Source: Dendrocalamus latiflorus
Taxonomy: Eukaryota > Streptophyta > Magnoliopsida > Poales > Poaceae
Direction: 5' to 3'
DNA: 64,000 nucleotides
Assembly (NCBI GenBank): GCA_017311315.1
Contig: CM029672.1
Location: forward strand, 8,598,463-8,662,462
Made by a program: the position numbers and the translations under genes. The notes under the pieces were generated by a model that searched no databases, was not told where the DNA came from, and saw nothing but the letters and a program-made list of their open reading frames with translations. Positions 1-12,000 of the stretch are shown in pieces (the stretch's first letter is position 1; the number at the start of each line of letters is the position of its first letter).

Positions 1-61
1 AGCTGTCCCATTTTCTATGTTTTTTTTTTCTGATTATCACAAAACATTGCTCTTTGCTTAG

Positions 62-3000
62 GTTGATCGCATCCTAGGCTGTCGACTTCAGACAAACCAA
101 ATCAGTTCACCGCTCCATGCTTCATCAGAGCAGATTGAATCAACTAATTTGCAGCTGGAAGATATGGCCCCTCCTAGTGCTTCCAGTGCGCTAAAAGCTA
201 GCCACGTCATTCAATATAGATTCCATGAAGGAATACCGTCTTCTAACAATGATACTGATACCACTCTAGAGGATGTATATGCTGAAGAATCAGCAAACCG
301 TGGCAGTGAAAATGATTTGGATGGTGTTGAAGAGCAAAAGGAGAGTAATGGTAAATCCCGTGAAAATAAGGAGCCACTGAACCAAGAAGAAACCATTAAG
401 ACAGTATCAATATGTTCCACTGATCAAACCATCACAGTAAAAGATGCTGGAGTAGTAGGAGAAAATGTGCCAGCTTCAACAAATGGTGAACATGAGACAG
501 TATCTGATATTCCAGCTGAAACAGATGACATCAAACTTTCAGTTTCCAAAGCTGATGCAATAGTCCAGACCAAACAAGAGCATACACCTGAAAGTAAAGT
601 GCATGGAAAAATCGAAGAAATCGCAGGTAAGGACCATGATGGTATTGTGTACGAGTTTTTGGTCAAATGGGTTGGAAAATCAAACATCCATAACAGCTGG
701 GTTTCTGAATCTGAACTAAAAACATTAGCAAAAAGGAAACTAGAAAATTACAAAGCAAAGTATGGAATGGGTTTGATAAACATTTGCAAGGAACAATGGT
801 GCCAACCACAACGAGTTATTGCTTTGAGTGTTTCCTTAGATGAAGTAGAAGAGGCTTTGATCAAATGGTGTGGCCTTCCTTATGATGAATGCACTTGGGA
901 AAGATTAGATGAACCTACCATGGTGAAGTATATCCATTTGGTCACTCAGTTCAAAAATTTTGAATGCCAGGTTTTGGATAAGGATATGGGAGGTGACTAT
1001 GCAAATGCAAGAAATTGCCAAGAGCTTAATGTGTTGGTTGAGCAGCCAAAAGAACTTCAGGGAGGCATGCTCTTCCCTCATCAACTGGAAGCATTGAACT
1101 GGCTACGTAAATGTTGGTACAAGTCAAAAAATGTTATCCTTGCTGATGAGATGGGTCTCGGAAAGACAGTGTCAGCCTGTGCTTTTCTATCATCCCTGTG
1201 TTGTGAATTTAAGATTAAATTGCCATGTCTTGTCTTGGTTCCTCTTTCTACTATGCCCAACTGGATGGCTGAATTTGCATCTTGGGCACCTCATTTAAAT
1301 GTTGTGGAGTATCACGGTTCTGCAAGGGCAAGATCTATCATTCGTCAATATGAGTGGCATGCGGGTGATGCAAGCCAGATAGGTAAAACCAGGAAATCTT
1401 ACAAGTTCAATGTTTTGCTCACCACTTATGAAATGGTGCTTGTTGATGCTGCATATCTTCGTTCTGTTTCATGGGAAGTTCTTATAGTTGATGAAGGGCA
1501 TCGTCTGAAGAATTCTAGCAGCAAACTCTTCAGTTTGCTCAATACATTTTCATTTCAGCACAGGGTTTTGTTGACTGGAACTCCCTTACAGAACAACATT
1601 GGTGAAATGTACAACTTATTGAACTTCTTACAACCTGCTTCTTTCCCTTCTCTGGCATCGTTTGAGGAGAAGTTTAATGACCTTACAACAGCAGAGAGAG
1701 TGGAGGAGCTGAAGAAACTTGTAGCTCCACATATGCTTCGAAGGCTGAAAAAGGATGCAATGCAAAACATCCCCCCGAAGACCGAGCGAATGGTACCTGT
1801 TGAATTGACATCAATCCAGGCTGAATACTATCGTGCTATGCTTACAAAGAACTACCAAGTACTGCGCAACATTGGAAAAGGTGGTGCTCATCAGTCATTG
1901 CTCAACATAGTAATGCAGCTTCGGAAAGTCTGCAACCATCCATATCTTATTCCTGGAACTGAACCTGAATCAGGTTCACCAGAGTTTTTGCACGAAATGC
2001 GAATAAAGGCCTCAGCAAAGTTAACTCTATTGCACTCTATGCTTAAAATGTTACACAGGGATGGCCACCGTGTTCTTATTTTTTCTCAGATGACAAAACT
2101 TCTTGACATCCTTGAAGATTACCTGACTTTAGAGTTTGGTCCTAAAACATTTGAAAGAGTGGATGGTTCGGTATCTGTGGCAGACCGCCAGGCAGCGATT
2201 GCTAGTTTTAATCAGGACAAGACTCGTTTTGTATTCTTGCTATCTACACGGTCATGTGGGCTTGGGATTAATTTGGCAACTGCAGACACTGTTATCATAT
2301 ATGATTCTGATTTCAATCCACATGCTGATATACAGGCGATGAATAGGGCACACAGAATTGGACAGTCAAACAGACTTTTAGTTTACAGGCTTGTGGTATG
2401 TGCTAGTGTTGAGGAGCGTATCTTGCAACTTGCCAAGAAGAAGTTGATGCTTGATCAACTTTTTGTTAACAAATCAGAATCACAGAAGGAAGTGGAAGAT
2501 ATCATTCGCTGGGGAACCGAGGAACTCTTCAGGAATAGCGATGGTGCGAATGTTAAAGATAATAATGAAGCTTCTGGTGCCAAACATGATGTAGCTGATG
2601 TTGAGTTTAAGCATAGAAGGAGAACTGGTGGCCTAGGTGATGTTTATGAGGACAAATGTGTTGGTGGTTCTACTAAACTTATTTGGGATGAAAATGCTAT
2701 CATGAAGCTTCTTGATAGATCTAATCTCCCATCAACAGTAGCTGAAAGCACTGATGGGGACTTGGACAACGATATGCTTGGCACTGTAAAGGTAATTTAA
2801 TCTGTGTGCCTTCTTCAAATGATGAATATTTATGCAAGGACTCCCAGGTAGATTATGGTATCAAGAATGTCATCTTGTCCATGTTTCACCAAATTGTTGT
2901 AGTTCACCAAATTGCTGTAGTTCACTTAGTTTGGAAGTTCCTAACCAGTATCATTCCATTAGATTTTGTTGTCAGTATTCTGTTACAGACAGATTCATCC

Positions 3001-6000
3001 ACTAATTTTGGATCTTTAGTTCTTAGACCACCTTAACAATTACATTTCTTTTTTTTCTTTTGTATGGTGGCTACCAGCCTACCACTGTTATTGTGATATA
3101 GGTTTTACTTTGTGCAATTGATAGCTTCTCTCTGGATGTTGCAATTGATAGCTTCTCTCTGGATGTCTCAATTAATACTTTCTTTTATCTCCATCCGTTA
3201 AGCAGTCAATAGATTGGAACGATGAGCTGAATGATGATCCTGGTGCCACTCAGGACATTCCAAATATTGATAATGATGGTTGCGAGCAGGCATCTGAAAC
3301 AAAGCAAGATGCAGCTAATCGTGTGGAAGAAAATGAATGGGATAAACTTTTACGTGTCAGGTGCTCTACAATACCATGTACTTGTTATTTCTCTTGGCTT
3401 ATGACGGCCTTTTGCTTTATGTTTTCTTGTTTACTTGATGACTTGACTGTTGTGGTACGCGTCCTAGGACCAAGGGTAGTGCACTCGCTCTTGATTGGCC
3501 GTTCATGCCGCCGTCAAGGCTCTGATGCCTATTGAAGAAGAGAGGAAGATTAGGGATTTTTGTTTATTTCTTTGCTTAATAATGATAGGTACAATGGCAA
3601 TGCTGTCCCTTTTATAGGGATGGCTAAACTTGATCTCTAAACAACATATCTCTATATTAAGAAAACTAATTCTTAATAATAGGAAATTTATCTCTAATAC
3701 ATAGAAATAATCTAAAAGGAAACAAATCCAAATAATAAGAAAACTGCACATGTGATGTACTGTTCATGTGTGCGGTGCTATATTACCGTGCGGTACTGTT
3801 CATGATGCTACAGTACCACGCAGGTATTGTTCATTCATGTAGGTACTGTTCATCCGGCGCTGCGGTACCCCATGGTGTTGTTCGCGAGCCTGCTGCATGC
3901 ATCGCCGGGATCCTAGGCCATAACATTACACCCCTCGCAGCGAGACAACTTGTCATCGAGCTGTCAGGTGACGACCATGGTTGGAGTCCTTCGTTACTCC
4001 ATGTCGACGAGAGGGCACGATGATGACCTTGTGTCGCATGAAAGAAAATTAGCAAAACTCTAATGGACAGCAACCCTGGGTGTGGTTTGATGACGCAAGA
4101 GACGTTGAGGGCATGGGCACTCAGCGCGGAGCAGCAACATCATCCTTCTTGCCTCAGGACGCAACGGTTGTGGAAGAGATGTGACAACGTTGCTGACCCC
4201 CACATGGCAACCGTTGCGCTCCACACTTGCAGAGGCACGGTGTCGGTCAGCCGCATGGAGATGACCGCCGCTAGACAGCGACAACCTTTCTCCTTGGCAA
4301 GGGCACCAAAGGTGAAGCTTAAAGAGGAGTCATTGTTGGTGACGTGGCCATTGCCAACGCCGACGCCGGGGAAGGTGGTGGCAGCGCAACCATTGTAATG
4401 GCACGTGACGACTCTTTCTGCTCCTTTAGCTTGTCCACCAACTTCATAGCCTTCTCCAAGGTGGGCATCATATTGTCGAGTAAAGATTGTTTTCTTGTTG
4501 CTAGCCATCAACATGTCCAACGGAGATAATTCAGCATCGGAAGCCATGGTGAGTGGCTCTGATACCAAATATTGTGGTATGAGTTCTAGGACCGAGGGTA
4601 GGGCATTCGCCCTTGATCGGCCGGCCATACCACCGCCAAGGCTCTGATGCCTATTGAAGAAGAGAGGAAGACTAAAGAACTTTGTTTATTTCTTTATTTA
4701 ATGATAATAGGTACAATGTTATCCCTTTTATAGGGATGGCTAAACTTAACTCCCAAGAAATATATTTCTATATTAAGGAAACTAATTTCTAATAATAGAA
4801 AACTTATCTTTTATACATGGAAATAATATAAATGGAAATGAACCCAAACAATAAGGAAATTGCACCCCCGAGGTTCTGTCCACATGTACAATGCTACAGT
4901 ACCATATTGGTGCTGTTCACGGTGCTACAGTACCGTGCGGGTACTATTCATTCACTGTGGGTACTGTTCATCCGACGCCGTGGTGCACCACGGTGTTGTT
5001 CGTGAGCCTGCTGCGTGCATCGCCAGGATCCTAAGCCATAACATTGACGAGTCAGAAAGGAAAACAAAAGAAAGGAAAATAAAAGGGAAGAATAAATGTG
5101 GTAGCATGAACCCCTATTTGTGAAAAGTGCATCGTGCACTACATGAAATTTTGCAGTTATGCAAAATAAATGGGGACTGGTGCTCATATGTTCACCAAAA
5201 CCTCATTTGAACTTGCGAAAATTTTCACAGGCAGACCCTTTCTTGTTTCTACTTAAATATTAAGGCCTTGCTTGGATGGGTCGAGATGGGCCAAGATCCC
5301 AGACCATCCAAACAAGGCCTAAGTGAGTCAATGAAAGGCCATGGTGGTTACTTTACTAATTGCTATAATTGGTCCATTTGCTTAGTGCTCTCTCTAATGC
5401 GCGCACGCACACACAGCATGATGATTGGTTACTAAATGCAAATTGGTATTTCAGATGGGAGCAGTATCAAATTGAGGAGGAGGCATCTCTTGGTCGAGGC
5501 AAGCGTTTAAGAAAGGCTGTTTCTTACAGGGAAACATTTCCAACAATTCCTAATGAAGCTTTAAGTGAGGTACTTTTTTGTGGACGTGACCTTGTTGTGC
5601 ATATTTTTTTCTTTTGATCACGAAACATTGCTGGCACATTTTGCCTCATTTACTGCTTTACTAACAGCATGAAAATTATACCTGACTGGTATATATCACA
5701 TAGGGGATTTGTACTCCTAGCAAGTGAGTGATGAACAGATCTTTGCATTTTTGGCCAGCATGATCCATTGGATTGTGGCATAATAATGTTTCAACTCTAT
5801 GAATATATAGTTTTGCAAAAATGTCTTTTCTCTATATATGCATATTGACCTTTAGGAAAACATCAACATTTTAACTGTATGGTTTTACAATGCCTCGTGT
5901 GTGTTAGGCCCTGTTCTTTTGAGCTTTTGGCTTATCTGAAAGTCGAAACAAATAGAACGACTTCTTGAAGCGGATTCTCCAAACGTCTTCCCGAGCCCAA

Positions 6001-9000
6001 AACCGCGTATGCCATCCACATTAGCGTCTCTACTGTCCGCTGCTGTCTTGAAAAGTGCAGACAAAAGTCATCAGACGCAGCCAAAGTTATCAGCTGTAGC
6101 CTAAAAGAACAGGGCCTTAATGTTGCAAATTTTGAATATGTAAGTCAAAGTTGCACCACAGGTACCATACTATTCAAATTTGCCGGCGGAACTACGGTTT
6201 TCTTGATTTGAATCCCTCTGCTACTCGCTCATGCCTAATGAAAGACTTCCCATCTATCCCTTGGATAGAATTCTGATGCAGCACTTAACTGATGGCGCAA
6301 TAGACTACTTAGTCACATAGTACATGGTTATTTTTATTGATAAACAACAATAACAACAATAAAGTCTTTTGTCCTAAACAAGTTGGTATAGACTAGAAAA
6401 AAAATCTTCTCAAGGTCAAATCTCCTCAAGGTCAAAGAAACAAAAGTCTTGTAATAAATCTACAAGGTTAAAATCTTAAGTCCTACATCATGCTATCTGA
6501 ATCGAGAGTTTAAAATACTATTCCTGAACTTTCTTCTTATGTCATGGTTCCGGTATGTGGATCGTTAACTTCCATACGCTCCTATTCAAAGCCAAACTCG
6601 TTGGATACATTCCAATCTTTTAAGTCTTTTTTAACTGCTTCCTCCTACATCGGTCTTGGTCGATCTCTACATTTTCTTATGTTTTCGTTACGTCTTAAAA
6701 TTTCCAATTTACTTTTATTGATAGCTTGCCACAAAAAAAAAACTTGACCTCGGAGTCTCAAAACACTTTCCCAATCTCTCCCATGACCCCTTTCCATAAG
6801 CACACAACCATGCCCCTCTCCTCACAGTTCCTCTCAGCTATATCTGAGCACATTTTGAGGCAGATCTGTGGCCGCGTGAAGGCACCAAGCCAGGTGGGTG
6901 GGGTGTGGTGGATTTATGGCAGTAGGGGGTGTGATAGTACATCTGATGTGGCAGCAAATTTCCCCATGCCAATTCACAGGATGTGTTGCAAGGGTTTGCC
7001 GAAGCAAGTTAGTTTGCGGTGTGTTTGGCAAAAGCTGTGAGTTTTTTGTCCTATGGTCACACGAATCGTTGAAATTTTTTGGTGTGATATTGTCATGCGG
7101 CTTCAACAGAGCATGTTTTGTAGTTTCTTGTGCATTTGACTTGCTTTTCTTCCTTTTTGCAAAGCAAACTCTATGCAACCAATTTTAGTTTAGTTTCTTT
7201 GTCAGATTTGTCTTTCTTTGTTACTCCTATAGTTTTGCTTTCCTTCTCATGTTTCACTTTCTGCCTGGTATGGTGTATAAAAGTGATGCAAAATTTCAGA
7301 TTTGCGAACTATGTTGAGTTTGAGTCAACTTTTTGTACAGAAATGGGTTTTTATTATTTGTTTAATGAAATACTCGTTATTTAACAAAAATTTCTATACA
7401 TGCTTGCTTACAGTATTACATCTGCAATCATGAGTGTAGAAAAGAATTACACATGCAATAAACAGGTAGGCGTTAAGAGAAGTTCTTTCTAGAAAATATT
7501 GTTAACGATATCGTATATATCTATCTCACTGGCACCAGTTAGCTGAAAACTTAGAATCTTGGAGGCAAGAAGCCGATAAGTGAAAAAAAAGAAGCAAAAA
7601 CAATGTTATTACTTGATTGTTCTAGCAATACAACCTAAACACATATGCTTTGCCTCGTAAATTTCATATTGTTGGCTGATGGCTCCATCCAATTGGATCA
7701 GTACTAATACTTGAAAACTCAGCCAGCACCAGTTTTTCTTATTGCAGCCACTAAAAGATTTGGAAAATCAGCTAGTTAGGGTTATTTCTTTCGCCGGCGA
7801 GGAAGAGCGCCGGAGTTCCCCAGGCTGGTCGCGTCCCTGTCAGGGACCGCCTTGGGCCCACTTGGTCGCTTGCTGGTCACGTCGTCGACCACGTGGCGCC
7901 CTCCGAGCCAGACGCTGGGATTCGCCATGATGGAGAAGATCCCCCGCCGGGGCTTGGTGTAGTCCCGAGGCCAGCCAATGCTCTGCCCGAGGCGGCGCCT
8001 CCAGAGCTGGGAGTTGGCTCAGAGGCCTTGCGGTTGCCCTCTCCTGCTCCGACTTTTGTTGATGCTGCCAGCGCCTTGCCCCTCGGTTCTGGTTCCCAGG
8101 GATCCCGCTCGGTGCTTCCAGACGCGGTCGCTTCTTCACGCGTAGAGGTGCGCCCCGACCTGGCTCTTGGGCCAGTTTTGGCTGGACGGGCCGCTGACTC
8201 GGGAACGTGGCCCAATACGCCTGATTGCTGTCCCACTCCAGACGAGAGCGCCCAGTGCCCCAGTGCCGTTCCAGAGGAGAGCGCCCGTGAGGGCGGTGCC
8301 GTTCCAGAGGAGTGCACCCGCGAGTGCTGTGCCGTTCCAGAGGAGAGCGCCTGGATCATCTCGCGAGTGTACGTCAGGCGTCCACAGCGCCATTCTCAGC
8401 GGCAGCAGTCCAGCCCGATTCTTTCAACACCGGCAAAGTCATTCTTAGCTAAGGTAACCCAAGCCACCGATGGCTTGCTTCCTGTGCCGGCGATTCAGAA
8501 ACGGCGGGCATCTCAACTCCCGTCAAACTTTGTCTTGCGCCATAGCTGCAGGTTGAATAAGGGTGGGACGGCGCCGCAGTCAGCCACCCCAACCCAAGTA
8601 ATTTTGATGCGTCGCTTGGGGCTGGTAGCGGATCATGAAGCCATAGGCGAGCAAGAGATGGAAAGGTACAGCCGTGTTTTCGACAAGCCCCTCACTCAAG
8701 CTCATCTCGCGGCACTAGCGGCGCTTTTTGGTTGGCAGCCTCCTTCACCAGGTGAAGCGCCACGTGATGTTGCCATTTTTCCAAGTGCGGCCTTGGGAGA
8801 ATTGTGATCAGTGGGTGTGCTGTGAAAGGTCGTTGGTGTTCTTCAGAATAATGGTGTCCAATTTTCTCATTTGGAATGTGAGAGGCCTCAACTGCAAGGC
8901 GAAGCGTGACAGTGTCAGATGCTTGGTGAATTCTACTCAGCCAGATGTAGTGTGCCTTTGGGAAACTAAGATGGAGTCCTTTTCTGGTAGTTTGATCATG

Positions 9001-12000
9001 TCAATGTTGGGAAGTGAGTTTGATCAATCCGTGGCTTTGTCAGCATGCGGATCTAGGGGGTGTGTGTTGCTGGCTTGGAAAGGAGGTGTCTGCCGGGCTC
9101 TATCATCTCGTGTTGACACTTTTTCAGTTTCAGTGCAGTTTGCTTCTCGCGAGGGGCTGCCTTGGTGGTTCACAGGATTGTATGGCCCCCAAGCTGATGA
9201 TCAGAAGTTACAATTTCTGCAGGAGCTCCGTGACATCCGGCAAGCCTGTCAAGGTCCGTGGGTAATTGGAGGGGATTTTAACCTCATTTATATGGCAGAG
9301 GATAAGAATAACTCTAATGTGAATAGAGCAATGATGGGGCGTTTCCGCCGGTTCTTGGATGACTTGGAGCTGAAAGACATTTCTCTTCTTGGCCGCAAGT
9401 TTACTTGGTCGAATGAGCGGGATGTGCCCACTCTGGTTCGGCTGGATCGGGTTTTCATGTCTTCTGATTGGGATCAATTGTTTCCTGACTGCATCCTTCA
9501 GAGCTTGGCTTCTTTGATTTCAGACCACTGCCCTTTAATCCTTGGTCTGAAGACTAATGTCCAGGGAAAGAGGCGTTTTCACTTTGAGAGCTATTGGCCA
9601 AGGCTTGAGGGGTTCTTGCAGGAGGTGCAAAGCTCCTGGAGCAAACTAGTTGTAACTTCTTGCCCACTGCAAATCCTTTCCCTGAAGTTGGGAAGACTTG
9701 CTAGGGATCTGCAATCTTGGAGCCAAAAGAGAATAGGAAATGTGAAGCTGCAGCTCCGGTTTGCCACGGAAATCTTACACCGTCTTGAAATTGCACAAGA
9801 TGCCCGTGTGCTGTCCAGCGAGGAGTGGTTGCGGCGGCAACTGAAACGGCATGCGCTCGGTTTAGCATCTCTAGAGCGCACAATTGCTCGCTTACGCTCC
9901 AGGTTGGTGTGGTTGAAAGAGGGGGATGCAAATACTTCTTTTTTTCATCAGCAAGCTAGGTACAGAAAGAGGAAGAATTTCTTGGCGAAACTCCAAGTGG
10001 GGGATAATCTTGTTACCGGGCATGAAGATAAACAGCAGGCTGCTTATGAGTTCTACTCAAGCCTGCTCGGTACTGTGGCTCAAAGACAGTGCTCCTTGAA
10101 TCTGCAGTCCTTTTACCAAGAAGCTTTTGATTTGTCAGCTCTGGAGCAGTGTTTCTCAGAGGAAGAGGTGTGGACAACAATTAAATCGCTTCCTTCAGAT
10201 AAGGCACCGGGTCCGGACGGTTATACTGGTCGATTCTTTAAAACTTGTTGGAGTATAGTGAAGGTTGACCTTATGGCTGCTCTTAATAGGCTGTTGCAGG
10301 GTGATGTCAGTAATTTGTTCCTTAACTCGGCGTACGTCATTTTGCTCTCAAAAACACCAGAAGCCTTGCAAATCAAGGATTACAGACCTATAAGCTTGGT
10401 CCATAGCTTTGCAAAGCTTGTCACCAAAATCCTAGCCAATAGGTTGGCTCCAAAGCTCAAGGACATGGTGTCTCCAAATCAGAGTGCTTTTGTTCAAGGG
10501 AGATGTATCCTTGACAACTTCATTTTGGTCCAACAAACAGCTAAAGTGTTGCATAGACAAAGGGAACCAAGAGTTCTTCTCAAGCTGGATATTTCAAAAG
10601 CCTTTGGTTCGGTGTCATGGTCTTTCCTGCTGCAAGTTTTGAACTATTTGGGTTTTGGTCCATTTTGGTGTAACTTATTATCCAAGCTCCTGAGGTCCTC
10701 AACAACTCGTGTGCTGGTAAATGGTGTGCCAGGGGATCTAATTCAGCACCAGCGGGGGCTTCGGCAAGGCGACCCCTTATCCCCGATGCTGTTCATTTTG
10801 GTGATAGATGTGCTTAACTCACTAATTAATAAGACAAGTGAGAATGATCTTTTGCAGCCCCTTCTTTCTAGAGGATCTAGTCAGCGGGTTTCTCTTTGTG
10901 CTGATGATGTGGTCCTTTTCTTGCGGCCCTGTTTGGAAGAATTCGAGTTGATCAAAGAGATTCTTCGGGTTTTTGGAGAAGCGTCGGGGTTGATCACCAA
11001 TGTAAGCAAGTGCTCGGTAACACCAATTCGCTGCCACCAACAGGACATGGATATAGTGCAAGGATCCTTTCCTTGCAAAGTTCAAGATTTCCCTTGCAAG
11101 TATCTTGGACTCCCACTGTCAATCAAGAAGCTCCCCAAATCTGCCTTTTACATGTTAATTAACAAGATTGCTGACAAGTTGCCTGGATGGAAAGCCGCCA
11201 TGATGCACCCAGCTGGCTGGGCCACTCTCATTCGAGCGGTGCTCTCAACAATTCCTATTTACCCTCTCTTTGCGCCGGATTTCCCTAAATGGGCAATTAA
11301 AGCTATTGACAAGATTCGTAGAGCTTTCCTTTGGAAGGGACGCAAGCGTGTAAATGGAGGGCATTGCCTTGTCTCTTGGAGCCGGGTCATGAGACCATTT
11401 GAGTTGGGCGGATTGGGAATTCTTGATTTGGAAATCCTCGGATGGGCGCTGCGCATGAGGTGGTTGTGGCTCCAAAAGACCCAACCGGATCGCCCATGGG
11501 CTGGTTTGGATATTCAGGTACACCCCAATTCAGCAGCTATGTTCTCCATATCGATCCTTTCTATTGTGGGAGATGGCCGCATGACCCTCTTTTGGTGTGA
11601 TAAATGGCTACATGGCAAATCCTTAATGGACCTCGCCCCCTTACTTAGTGCACATGTGCCAAAGAGAACTGTCAGTCGAAGGACGGTCCAAGAAGCTCTA
11701 ACTGATAATACTTGGGTTCATGATATTAGAGGCAATATATCTTCTCCAGTAATGGAGGAGTTTCTTGGTCTTTGGGATGCTCTCGCCCGAGTGAGGCTCA
11801 CTCCTGGCGTGGAGGATCAGCATGTGTGGAAGCCACCCCCCTCGGGCAGTTTCTCAACTAAATCAGCGTACCGCCGTTTCTTTGTGGGGGCGGTAGGGTT
11901 TGAACCTTGGAAGGAGATTTGGCAAACCTGGGCTCCTCCTCGTTGCAAATACTTTGTGTGGTTAGCCTCGCTTAATCGCTGCTGGACTGCTGATCGTTTG

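Noticed and set aside
4140..4628. A 162-residue minus-strand gene
   Set aside because: It starts at the gag position just inside the primer-binding site of the 1.6-kb LTR element and has no other support, so it is a gag relic.
7877..8393. Minus-strand frames rich in SSGTA/LWNGTAL repeats
   Set aside because: They are the antisense of the tandem repeat in LINE ORF1.
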